Shown here piece by piece: positions 11,735 to 21,571 of a stretch of 64,000 nucleotides of DNA (position 1 is its first letter; the number at the start of each line of letters is the position of its first letter). The notes under the pieces were generated by a model. It saw only the letters and a list, made by a program, of their open reading frames with translations, was not told the origin of the DNA and ran no database searches. The position numbers were made by a program, and so were the translations under genes. This DNA is from Callorhinus ursinus (lineage: Eukaryota; Chordata; Mammalia; Carnivora; Otariidae), in contig NW_020312828.1 of the NCBI RefSeq assembly GCF_003265705.1, positions 58,121,455-58,185,454 on the forward strand, written 5' to 3'.

Positions 11735-12374
11735 ATACAATTTCAATTAAATCAAAATCTCCCATTTCTGGACTTTATAGCCTCTTTATTGTGTATTTTT
11801 TATGTTTATATTATTTGCTTGTCACTATCATTAGAATCTGGGACCTTAAAGATAGATTTTAATGTTTAAATTTTGAATCCCTCGTTCTGGAATGGTGTAA
11901 TGTAGGAAATGAGCACTCAATATATATTTAGAGATTAAATCAATTAACAATTACAAGTATTGCTTCATAACTTTTATATTTTAAATCTGCACTGGTAAAA
12001 TCTTATTTAAAATATTACTCTTGTCCATTATTAATGTAAACCCTAGTAACAATATACTTAAAATATACCATATATTTCTTAAACACATTATATTTCTGAT
12101 CTCTTCTTTCAATTTTCTGCTCATTCACCTCAATGTCTTCTTAGTATTCATACAATTGGGTTGGCATGTACTAAATATTCTTCCTCCCTGTGATTTGTTT
12201 TCAAATCTTTAAAGAGAAATATCATACTTATCCCTGAAGAGACCTCTTTATATTCACACTTTCACACCTTCCTAAGTTTTTTTACTTGACTCCAACTCAA
12301 TTTCTTATCTATATAATTTTTGTGCCAATCCTAGAGATTTGCTTTCTACTCTAGGTAGTTTTTGCTGAATCACT
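11735..12374. other. Unassigned AT-rich DNA
   Basis: I recognise no gene or repeat in this stretch. Confidence 0.5.
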
Positions 12375-12389
12375 TTGTTTTAAAATGTA

Positions 12390-12587
12390 AGATTTTGGGG
12401 AGGGGGTGGGGGGATGGGTTAGCCTGGTGATGGGTATTAAGGAGGGCACGTTCTGCATGGAGCCCTGGGTGTTATGCACAAACAATGAATCATGGAACAC
12501 TACATCAAGAACTAATGATGTAATGTATGGTGCTTAACATAACAATAAAAAAATTTAAAAAAATTTAAAAAATAAAATAAAATAAAA
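12390..12587 (+). mobile_element. L1 3' end, copy A of a cluster
   Basis: A G-rich run (ggggagggggtggggggatg) is followed by "gatgggtattaaggagggca", "gccctgggtgttatgc", "aatgaatcatggaacact" and an A-rich tail. This is the extreme 3' end of a young caniform L1, only about 200 bp long. The word aaaatgtaagattttg stands on both sides (about 12374-12389 and 12588-12603) and serves as its target-site duplication. Confidence 0.9.
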
Positions 12588-12606
12588 ATAAAATGTAAGA
12601 TTTTGA

Positions 12607-12790
12607 CTCTTAAATACAGAGAACAAAATGGTGGTTGCCAGAGGGAAGGTAAAGGGGGGGATGGGTGAAATAAGGAGGATTAAGAGTACTCTTATGAGCA
12701 CGGAGTAATGTGTGGAATTGTTGAATCTTTATGTTGTACACCTGAAACTAATCTGTATGTTCATCATATTTCAATAAAAAATAAAAAATA
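12607..12790 (+). mobile_element. L1 3' end, copy B of a cluster
   Basis: The order is "cttaaatacagagaacaaaa", "ggttgccagagggaagg", "gtacacctgaaactaatctg", "tcatatttcaataaaaaa". This is a second, older-type L1 3' end. It starts directly after the flanking word of copy A. Its own tail is followed by aaaatgtagattttaac, a variant of the same word. Confidence 0.85.
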
Positions 12791-12802
12791 AATAAAATGT
12801 AG

Positions 12803-12945
12803 ATTTTAACAGCATTGTGTGGTGACAGATGGTAGTTACACTTGTGGTGAGCATAGCATAATGTATAGAGAAGCTGAATCACTAAGTTGTATACCTGAAA
12901 TTAATTAACATTGTGTGTTAACTATACTCAATTAAAAATAAATAG
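12803..12945 (+). mobile_element. L1 3' end, copy C of a cluster
   Basis: The phrases "gtgtggtgacagatggtagt", "gcataatgtatagagaagct", "gttgtatacctgaaattaat" and an A-rich end match the L1 3' terminus like that at 9300-9420. Confidence 0.8.
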
Positions 12946-12946
12946 T

Positions 12947-13055
12947 TGTGATAAGCACTGGGTGTTGTATGTAAGTGATGAATCACTACACCTGAAACTA
13001 ATATTATACTGTATGTTAACTAACTGGAATTTAAATAAAAAGTTGAAAAAATATA
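12947..13055 (+). mobile_element. L1 3' end, copy D of a cluster
   Basis: The phrases "gtgataagcactgggtgttg", "aagtgatgaatcactacacc" and "actggaatttaaataaaaag" give about 110 bp of L1 terminus. It is followed by ataatgtaggttttata, again resembling the flanking word of copies A and B. Confidence 0.85.
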
Positions 13056-13089
13056 TAATGTAGGTTTTATAGCTATTCAGGTATGGCAT

Positions 13090-13560
13090 GATCATCACAG
13101 CAGAAGACAACTGCCATTGAGAAGAGAATAGCTATGCTCACAGATTCCAAGAGAATGGGGTACCCCACACAATGGGAAGCCACACAGGGGAAACACTAAG
13201 GTCAGTTAGGCAGTGGGGGTCAAGGAGAAAATCTGGACAACAACCTTTGTTACAGTTTCCATAGAAAGGAATGGGTAGGGTAAAGTAAGCAGATTGAGGA
13301 TTGGCTAATTTGAATAAGTGGGGTGATTAGGGCAGAGGGATTGTGACCCTGAGTGTGAGAGTCCTGTGGAATAGGTGGTTGGGGTGTAGGTTCTGGATTG
13401 GTTGGTTGGCATTTGAAAGTCACACTCACAGGCAGTCTTCTACTCTAAGAATTAGCTAACCCTGGGAGAAGTAGTTCCTCCAGTGTCAGCAAGACCTCAA
13501 ATGCCAAATCCTCTAAATTGCCAAAAGTAAAATGATATCCTTAATACACCCTTTTATATT
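13090..13560 (-). mobile_element. Probable LTR-derived block (family not named)
   Basis: This stretch is distinctly G-richer on the + strand than its surroundings. Read on the - strand it has promoter-like CCAAT boxes (ccaaccaaccaatcc, agccaatcctc) in the first half and a C/T-rich second half, as in retroviral-type LTRs. I could not fix TG..CA ends or a poly-A signal, so this is a structural inference. It could also be unique promoter-like DNA. Confidence 0.4.
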
Positions 13561-13999
13561 TTTTAAAAATCTGTAAATTTTTACACATCATTCCATATCA
13601 GTTCAAGTACTTGAGGCATGCTTTTCCTTTCAGCAACCATGTTGACTTCTTCCTATGAGATTATACAAGTTTAAGGATTCCTTGAACCTGCCTTTTATTG
13701 ATTCCATCTGACTTCCAAGCATAGGCTTTCACATCTGTTTGTAGCTCCCTGGGTACTTTCTGGACCCTACATAGAGATGAGTATGGAACAGTGGAAAAAT
13801 CACCTAATTATAAGTTAGGATTAGTAAATTGTATATTTTGAATAATGTAAGGTTTTTACTTTTGCTTTGCTTTGCTTTGCATATAGTGGATGTCGGCTTA
13901 TTTTAATGGCTTATTCAAATACAGCTGTTTTTTTGGGGGATTGGTTAGTTTGCATGTCTTGAATTAGGTTAGAGTCTTAGAATCTTTCAAAGAGACGTT
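13561..13999. other. Unassigned DNA with a short (TTTGC)n run
   Basis: I recognise no gene or element. Four tandem units of ctttg lie at about 13860-13880. Confidence 0.5.
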
Positions 14000-14660
14000 T
14001 TAAATTTTTTTCTCTCTTGTTATGTTCGTTCCATGTTTTTCTTAACGAAACTTTTGATACTTAAAGAAATTAGTACTTCATTTATCATCTGCCTTACCAA
14101 AATTTGCCCCTAGTTTGTTAAATATTTTGCTTCGTTAATGAAATTTTTAAAAAATATTTGTTTTTATAAAATTAATAGAATCTATTTTTTCAGTCTTTTA
14201 CTTTAGGTCTTCTTGTTTTAGGTCAGCTTAAAAGTGTTTCTATACTTCAAATTTATAAAGTTATTTAACCAGACTTTCTTCTAACAGTTCATTTGTCTAT
14301 CATATTTCCAACATAAATCTTTTGGTTACTGGAATTTAATTTAAATGTTATCTTAATTAGGTAGTAAAATCTAGAATAAATTTGGGATTGATTATAAACT
14401 CTCTATTTTCTCTCTAGTGACAAAATTTTTATCAGTAATAATGATTTAGTAACTAGCAGGTCCTTCATTACTCTATTTTTCTTTATCCTGATTATATCCT
14501 GATTCTTCTTACATGCTTAATTTCCAGACAAAATTTAGTATATTTTTGTCAATTTCCAGGAAAAAAAGAAAAGGTTATTTTAATTGGGATTAAGTCTAAA
14601 ATATTTGTTAATTTGTGGAGGATTGATATTCATATATTCGTATTTTAACCCAGTATTTAA
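14000..14660 (-). mobile_element. Old L1M fragment, ORF2 C-terminal side, reverse orientation
   Basis: Toward the right end "tatatttttgtcaatttcca" then "attttaattgggattaagtc" then "atttgtggaggattgatatt" follow, in order, the reverse of L1 ORF2 downstream of the reverse transcriptase. The left part is only generally L1-like. It is heavily decayed. Confidence 0.5.
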
Positions 14661-14689
14661 TTGGTGGCATTAAGATGTCCCTCCCATGA

Positions 14690-15075
14690 TCTCCATCTTC
14701 TCATATTTATATTCTTCTCCAATTCCCTCTTTTTTAGCATGGGTAGGACCTACCACTTGCTTCTGACAAGTAGAAAGTTTTGTAAGTGATGGAATGTCAC
14801 TTTCATGATTATGCTTCTTAAGATTGTAATTTTCATCTTGTTGGAAGACCCTCATTCTTGTTGGTTTTGATAAAACACATTGTTACATGCAATACTCTAT
14901 GTAGAGGCCCGTATGGAAGGAACTGAATGTAACCTCTGACTGACAACAGCAAGGAACTGAACACTTAGTCCATCAGCCCCAAAAGAACTGAACTCTGCCA
15001 ACACTGAGTGATTTTCAATTTCAATAAGATCCTTCCCCAGTCAGGTTTTGAGATAAGACTGCAATCTAGAGAGAA
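14690..15075 (+). mobile_element. MLT1-like (MaLR/ERVL) LTR fragment
   Basis: The blocks "gaggcccgtatggaaggaac", "ccaacactgagtgattt", "gatccttccccagtcag" and "gagataagactgcaatc" occur in the order of a MaLR-type LTR. The usual "..aactaataca" end is missing, so the 3' end is truncated. The family is named from memory. Confidence 0.55.
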
Positions 15076-17089
15076 ACCTCATATATAATCAAATATACAG
15101 ATATATTAGTACACTAAATTTAAGGAGCTAATACTTTCAGTTTTTTGTATTGGCACTTTTCAGCTAAATTAATTAATTGGCAATTTTCACGCTTTATTCT
15201 ATCTCAGATTTGTTATCAATGCTAGATTGGCTAATAACAAGATGAATGGGAAAGTTTTCTTTTTTTCTCATCTTAAAAGTTATATTGTATATTATTTCCT
15301 TCATTGCAACTTGAAAAATTCATGTAAATTCCTTATAGAAACTCTATCAGAAGCAAATTCCATAAGCTTTATAAATCTCTTTAGTCAGAGCTTAGCATTG
15401 TATGGCATTCTATAAATGTGTTTTATTGATAGGACTTTGACTTTTTACCAATTTTTTAAGGTATTTAACTGTTTAAGTTTGTCATCACACAGTGATATTT
15501 TTTAAAATTTATACTTTATATTTTATCTGATGCTTCAAATTATTTGCATGAGTTTTCCAAAGTAGTCTCTGACTCTTTTGATTTACTCTGCATTTATTAT
15601 GACTGTTCTCATTCTTATTTCAGTACATGTGTGGCTTCTCCCTGTCTTCTTTTTAAATGGGATTATTTCTTATATATATTTATTATTTTACTCATTTTCC
15701 ATTTCCTAACCAGCTTTTTTCTTTTACATCTAAATAGATGATTAATTCAATTTTATTCTCTCATGTAGCACTAAAATAGAGTAAAACTGATTATTTTCCC
15801 CTAAAAACAAATTTAAATAATCATAAGTTTAGATATGTATTCATTATATTAAAACTTGTTTAGATATTTAGTAATTTTGGTTATATCTTCTATAGTTGAC
15901 ACCAACATTATTTTAATAGATTTTCTATTTTTTTGTATTTTTGTTTCTTCTTTCTCTTTCATTATTGTTGCTACATTTATTTGTATTGGTCAAAGTACAT
16001 GACCTATATTATTTGGTACTTTTTGAAATTTTATTGAGATTTTCTCTGCAGAATAGTATACAACAAACAATTTTAAATGTTTATAAGGATTTGATAGGGA
16101 GTTTGTTTTTTCAAGGCAAGTTAATTATTTATTTCTGTTGTTTTTCTGCAGGCTTTGTTTTTGTATTTCCTATATTTTATATCATTAGGTTAGTTTTTAA
16201 GGATTATAGCATTTCTAATCCTCAGTGTGGATTTCATCTTGTGTCATTTTATAGTACCATCTCTTAGTGTCATTTACTAAGTTTATCTAATATACACACT
16301 TACTTGATATTAATATCTTGAACTAGACTTTTTTCCCTAATGCTTGCCCAGCAATTTTTATCCATCTTCTACTGGCCTCTCCATATTTTCGATCCTGAGT
16401 GAAAATATAGAGTGGTGAAGAGTATCTAAATAACTAACTATCCAGACCCTTTACCTATTGAGGCCAACATGTTCTGAAGCTATTCTCTCGTTGTTCCAGG
16501 CACAGCAGTTCTTATGGCAATTACATGAAAGAGACAAACAATTATGAGTCTCCCTGTGGTAAAATTCTATCAGGACAAGTACTTATGGGAATGGAAAGCA
16601 CTTTGTAGTGGTGAGATCAGCATTATTTTAAGCACTGAAATGAAACTTACTGAGGCTAAATAACCCAAGTAATAGAATTCACAGAACATCCTTGGGTTTG
16701 AGGTTAGCAAATGTTATCAGTGTTTTGGCTAGATAACATTCTATAGAATCACAAACAGAAATGTGTTACCAAAATGAATGTCCCAGAAGGCAGAAGTTAA
16801 AGAAATAAGTTTTAAACACTATATAACTTTTATAATATTTAATTAGACTTCTGACTCTTTGATGTACTATGGACAAACAGAAGAGACCCTAATCAAAATC
16901 ATTGTTTTCTAAAAATATAAAAAATGTAAATAGACTTTCCCTCTCTCTCCTCTCCTCAACTTTGCAGTAATGTAATATTGCTTGGATCTTAGAGAACTTG
17001 ATGTAGAAACCACTTTAATGATCAAGACTCATGGTGATCTCATCCATGCTACACTCAAAAGCCAATGAATGTAGTAACCAAGTCTCCAG
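15076..17089. other. Unassigned AT-rich DNA
   Basis: Open frames at 15227-15415, 15544-15741 and 15941-16267 translate to low-complexity F/L/I/Y-rich strings. These reflect T-rich DNA, not proteins. I can assign no repeat, though the T-rich 15440-16270 part could be a very old reverse L1. Confidence 0.5.
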
Positions 17090-17195
17090 TAATTCTTTTC
17101 TTGTATTTTCACTGACTAATACTATGCATGGTATATAATAAGTTCACTATTGTTGCTCAGTAAGTATTTTTCAATTTGAGTAAATGAATAAATGA
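17090..17195 (+). mobile_element. L2/MIR 3' end fragment
   Basis: The phrases "atgcatggtatataataagt", "gttgctcagtaagta" and "gagtaaatgaataaatgag" fit the common 3' end of L2-type LINEs, with the aatgaatgaatg terminal repeats. Confidence 0.45.
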
Positions 17196-17299
17196 GGTTG
17201 ACTAATATCACCCAGTCTAAATTAGAAGTTTGTCATCCCTGAATAGTGAGACAATGTCCTATGAAATTAGTTTCTAAGTTTAAAGGAGAAAGGAAAGAA

Positions 17300-17350
17300 A
17301 ATTACAGCTAGTGGCAATTGCTTACTTATATGTGCCAGGACTTGTCCTAG
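17300..17350 (-). mobile_element. Short MIR fragment
   Basis: The phrase "cttatatgtgccaggacttg" followed by "tcctaggtgctgaagat" is the reverse of the MIR 3' end. It is short and diverged. Confidence 0.45.
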
Positions 17351-17395
17351 GTGCTGAAGATTCATACTAAGCAAAGTATCTTCATGAATTGCTTT

Positions 17396-17469
17396 CCCCT
17401 CCTTCATCTCCTCCATCTCCTTCTCCCTCTCCTCCTCCTCCTTCTTCTTTTTCTTCTTCTTCTTCTTCA
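17396..17469 (+). repeat. Pyrimidine-rich (CTC/CTT)n microsatellite
   Basis: About 74 bases are almost purely C and T: a mixed ctc/ctcctt half passes into (ttc)n and ends in cag. On the - strand it gives a poly-Glu/Gly frame (17382-17564), which is only the repeat. Such polypurine-polypyrimidine tracts can form triplex DNA. The tract followed by CAG superficially imitates a splice acceptor. Confidence 0.95.
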
Positions 17470-18167
17470 GAAAGCTTTGTGGGAAGTTTTGCCACTCTAT
17501 TAAAAATAATATTTATATTTGTTCCATTAGAAGACAGAAGGTTACAAGATTTGAGAGTGTACATTTAGAAATAGGTAAAAAAATAGGGGCTGCCATTTGT
17601 TGAGAAGAGCTATTTACTAGTAAGTTCTATACCTGAGAGCCAACTCAGAATTGTCCCTTAAAAAGAGGAGGGATATCTACCATCTTCTTAAAGGTAATTC
17701 TTCTTCAATGTATGTCACAAGATATATTAGTAGGCAAAGTCTCCAGGCCTCCTTGATGCTATTAAGAATTGAGTAATTCACGATGTCCACTACTTTAGAA
17801 ATTTCCATCAAACTATGGTCATAAAAATAATGAGCAAAAGGACCTCCTTTTACTAGCAGGAGGTTAAAAAAAATCAAAGTGCCAATGAAACCCCAAATCT
17901 TGAGGTTCTAATAAGAAATGTTTTACTTAAGTTAATAGAATTACTTGGATGTGGAAAACAATAGAAAAACACACTCATGGATTTAAGTCAGTTATACTGT
18001 TAGCAGTGTAGCATCTACTGAGCAACTGTCACTGCATTTATTGCTAAATTCTACATAGAAATATTTATAGCTCTGAAATTCTTCTAATTCATCCTAATAG
18101 ATTTATCTCTTTGTCTATTGCCTCCACTATCCACAAAAACAAATTAAAAAAACCTAGGTCTTTCATG
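17470..18167. other. Unassigned DNA
   Basis: I recognise no gene or repeat. An (AAT/AAC)n patch begins at about 18170. Confidence 0.5.
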
Positions 18168-18204
18168 CCAATAATAATAACAAAAACAATAATAATAACA
18201 ATAC

Positions 18205-18358
18205 TTATAAACACTTACTATGTTGCATGCATTTGTTGAAGCATTTTACAAGCATTAACAAGACTCATAACTATCACATGAGGTGGTATCTCTTATAAAA
18301 CCTGACTTCAATTCCAGTATCTGGATTTAAAGTCCATGCTCTTAACCACAATATTATG
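18205..18358 (-). mobile_element. MIR
   Basis: The phrases "aaacacttactatgttgcat", "gcattttacaagcattaac", "actatcacatgaggtggtat" and "aaagtccatgctcttaacca" are the reverse of a nearly full MIR, from its 3' end to the tRNA-like head. Confidence 0.75.
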
Positions 18359-18602
18359 AAATAGTTACTAGCACACTGCAGTCAGGTAACAACTGTCTCT
18401 TTTAAATGATTTGTGGAAAAATGCTTACATTTATTAAAATCAATGACTGTATAAATACATATATATGAAAAATACAAATACAATACCTCTTCTCCAGGGT
18501 TTCACAATGCAGAGCTAGAAATCTATGTATATACATACTTGAGTACGTTCAAATCTTTTTGTGTTGTTTTTTCAACTTTTCTGTTTTTATCTGAAGTGTT
18601 GA

Positions 18603-18604
<2 letters not shown>

Positions 18605-18639
<35 letters not shown>
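18605..18639 (+). repeat. (TG)n microsatellite
   Basis: Roughly 17 uninterrupted TG units, likely polymorphic. Confidence 0.98.
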
Positions 18640-18640
<1 letters not shown>

Positions 18641-20195
18641 ATAGCATATTTCTAAGACTAATTATGAGTATCTTCTGAGGATTTTCCTCTATAGAGACCA
18701 ATATATTTTATTCAGAGAGGAACCTGCTGGGCTGTAAAATGCAGTAATACTATTTAAGCATAATATTCTTCTTGAATTAAAAAAGAATACATTAAAAAAA
18801 AGAATGCCTTTTGCCTGGATGCTATTAAAGTGTAGTCTAGAAGTACTATAGTAGTACTTCCTTTTAGGTAATAACAACGAGAGAATTTAAAACTTGCTCT
18901 ATAAAATATAAGTACAATATTTTATTAAAATGTTTGTGATTCAACTTTTAAATGTAGTAAATTACCATTAAATATAGCATGATATTCTTTACCTGGAGGT
19001 TTTTATTTTCTTCCAAAGATTGTATAACACAGTAACATGCATTTAAATCTAGATATAATGCATATCATATCTTTAGGATTACAATATTTCATATATACAT
19101 TTAGGTTTCTGTCTATATGTTAAAGTTTTGCTTGTAGAATTCTTGTCTTCTTTTCCTTTCTCCTTCTCAGAAGAGATTTTATTGCACTATTCCCTATTCA
19201 CAATGAATTTATTCCTATGCTTACTCAAAGAAAGATGCCCTGAACATCTAGTTCAAAGTCATACCTGAGAGGGTGACTACATAATTTTTGTCTAAGCTGA
19301 GCCACTGTTGAGACTTAAGAGTGCTTTTGATAATTAGATGAAGACAATAAGTGTGAACCAATGCTGTTCTAAGTAAACTGGGACATAAGTTCATCCATGT
19401 ACAAGTTTTCCAACTCTATTTAAGCTAACCTGCCATAGAGGAAAGGTGCATTCATAGCTCTCTCCCTTTCCTAAAAGTAGAATTTTATCATATCTAACAT
19501 TCCATCTTTTCTAGATAGCCAATGAGGACATTTTACATATTTGGCATCTAGAGGCATACTGACCTAACTAGCTGCCTAGTGAACAGATACAGTGTGTACT
19601 ATTAAGAAAAAAAAATTGCCAACAATGATTTAATACCTATTTATTGTATTGCTTTTTAATATTTATTATATTAATGTAAATATTTAACATACACTTGTCA
19701 TACAAAAAATAAAAATATAAAGAAAACAAATTAGTTGATTTATTTCTAAAATTGTTTTTGTGTTTAGAGTATAACTCTTCTGATAACTTTTTAAATCAGT
19801 AATTGATACCTGTGTTTTCCCACACAGTATCATTGAGTTCATCATGAATATAGGTGATAAAACACTGTAAAAATAAAACATCAACAAAAAAACTTTTATA
19901 ACATAACAAAGTCAATGGAGTTGAGTTCTTAGGACAGCTTTTCAACTAAGAAGAATTAGATGTGTTTTCACACTATATTTCATTGGTACATACCATCAAT
20001 ACGAAGTTCAAAACACGTAAAGGTAGAAAAATGACTGCACTTTCATAACTACATTTGAGATCAAGATACAGATTATTATGAACATGTGGAATCTACCTTT
20101 ATGTTTCTTCTCAGTCATTACCCCCAAAGAGTGACAGTCTGACTGACTTCTATTACCTGTTTGTGTATATATACAAGCACAGGTATATATATGTA
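18640..20195. other. Unassigned AT-rich DNA
   Basis: I see no gene or assignable repeat. Short A/T runs dominate. Confidence 0.5.
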
Positions 20196-20330
20196 TGTTT
20201 ACTTAAAGGAAATTATAGATATCATAGTAATTGCTCATAATTATACCTTTCAAAGTTTATGAGATGAATTTAAAAGTTGTAAACTATACCAGGAGTATTT
20301 TACTTAACCAATCATCTAGGTTGGATATTA
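20196..20330 (+). repeat. 135-bp direct repeat, copy 1
   Basis: It matches 21436-21571 through "agatatcatagtaattg", "gaatttaaaagttgtaaact", "attttacttaaccaatca" and "taggttggatatta", with scattered substitutions. The sequence matches no family I know. Confidence 0.9.
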
Positions 20331-20389
20331 TGCAGTGATAGATTATCATATCTTCTTTTATCTAGTTTTGTTAAATATTTTGTCCACAG

Positions 20390-20690
20390 GATTCTGCCAT
20401 TCATGTGCATATAGCAAAAGTTCATACTTTTCATTGCTGTATGGTGTTCTTTACATGAATATATCATAATTTATTTGGGTTTTCTATTAATGGATATATG
20501 GGTTGTTTCTGATGTGTGGCTAATCAATTATTCTTTGAACTTCTTAGTCTTCTGAGCACATGTTCATATGAATTCTAGTTCCTAAACATTCTAATAATAG
20601 TTATTGTGAATCATTTAATTATAGGCATTCTGTTGGTTGTAAAATGGTACTGAAAAGTATTTATTAGCACTCTTGAAGAAAGACAAATCC
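20390..20690 (-). mobile_element. Old L1M fragment, reverse orientation
   Basis: The phrases "ctgccattcatgtgcatata", "ttcattgctgtatggtg", "catgaatatatcataattta", "aatggatatatgggttgttt" and "ttctgttggttgtaaaatgg" follow the reverse of L1M 3'-region sequence. Confidence 0.7.
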
Positions 20691-20777
20691 ATGGTTAAAG
20701 GCAGAAAATAAGTTCCAAATCATTGTCCTTGTATGTACTCTGGTAATACCTTTTAATATAAAGTTGTAATAGATAAT

Positions 20778-20955
20778 TATTCATTGGGGAGAGCTGAACT
20801 GGGCATTGTAGGGTGTTTAGCAGCATCCTTGACCTCTACTACTAGATGCCAGGAATACTTGCCTTCTCCTTGTCTCCAAGCTTGACAACCCCGAATCTCC
20901 TGTTATTGCCAAATATCTCCTGGGAGGCAAAATTACCCAAGGTTAAGAACCACTG
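20778..20955 (-). mobile_element. MER20-type hAT-Charlie DNA transposon
   Basis: The phrases "gaactgggcattgtagggtg", "agcagcatccttgacctc", "actagatgccaggaatac" and "ggttaagaaccactg" are the reverse complement of a short non-autonomous hAT element of the MER20 kind. The terminal cactg matches the hAT inverted-repeat end. Confidence 0.8.
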
Positions 20956-21343
20956 ATATAAAGCATTCAATCAACTTTATGTTCCACATCGGGAAAAACA
21001 AATCTTTTGAAATTTTATCTAGACATGATATCATGCCTCAGGCACATTCTAAAAAGGGGATAGTGGAAGACTCACCAGTTTTACACCCTGTTTATCAAGA
21101 AAAAGGAGTATATCTTAAAGATTTTAACCATGGCATATATCTTAAATATAAGTGATTTCAATAGTGAGAATGTGTTTCTAATATACATTTTGTGTCTAAC
21201 TTTCACCAAAGTGACACAGTTTCTATTGTAAGTGTAATTGTATATTTTTGGAAGGTGAAGGATCCTGAATCAATTTGTAATGAGCACTTCTGGAGTATTG
21301 CTTTTCCAAATTAATGCTAAATGACCATTCTTGGAATATGCAT

Positions 21344-21384
21344 TAATTATTAATATGGATTAGTAAAATCCATATTAATAATTA
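21344..21384. repeat. Perfect 18-bp inverted repeat, 5-nt loop
   Basis: The arm taattattaatatggatt (21344-21361) and its exact reverse complement (21367-21384) are separated by agtaa. It sits between the two copies of the 135-bp direct repeat, close to the second. Confidence 0.95.
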
Positions 21385-21435
21385 GTATAAGTGCCCCATA
21401 AAGTAACCTAAAATAAGACATATCTAATATGACAC

Positions 21436-21571
21436 TGTTTATTTAAAAGTAAATTACAGATATCATAGTAATTGGTTTTAATTATACCTCTCAATGTCTA
21501 TGAGAAGAATTTAAAAGTTGTAAACTATGCCAGAGATATTTTACTTAACCAATCAGCTAGGTTGGATATTA
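21436..21571 (+). repeat. 135-bp direct repeat, copy 2
   Basis: Diverged copy of 20196-20330, offset by about 1.24 kb in the same orientation. Homology stops sharply after taggttggatatta in both copies. Confidence 0.9.

Noticed and set aside
15941..16267. 108-codon F/L/I-rich frame resembling a membrane protein
   Set aside because: The hydrophobic composition follows from T-rich DNA; there is no defined segment pattern or homolog I recognise.
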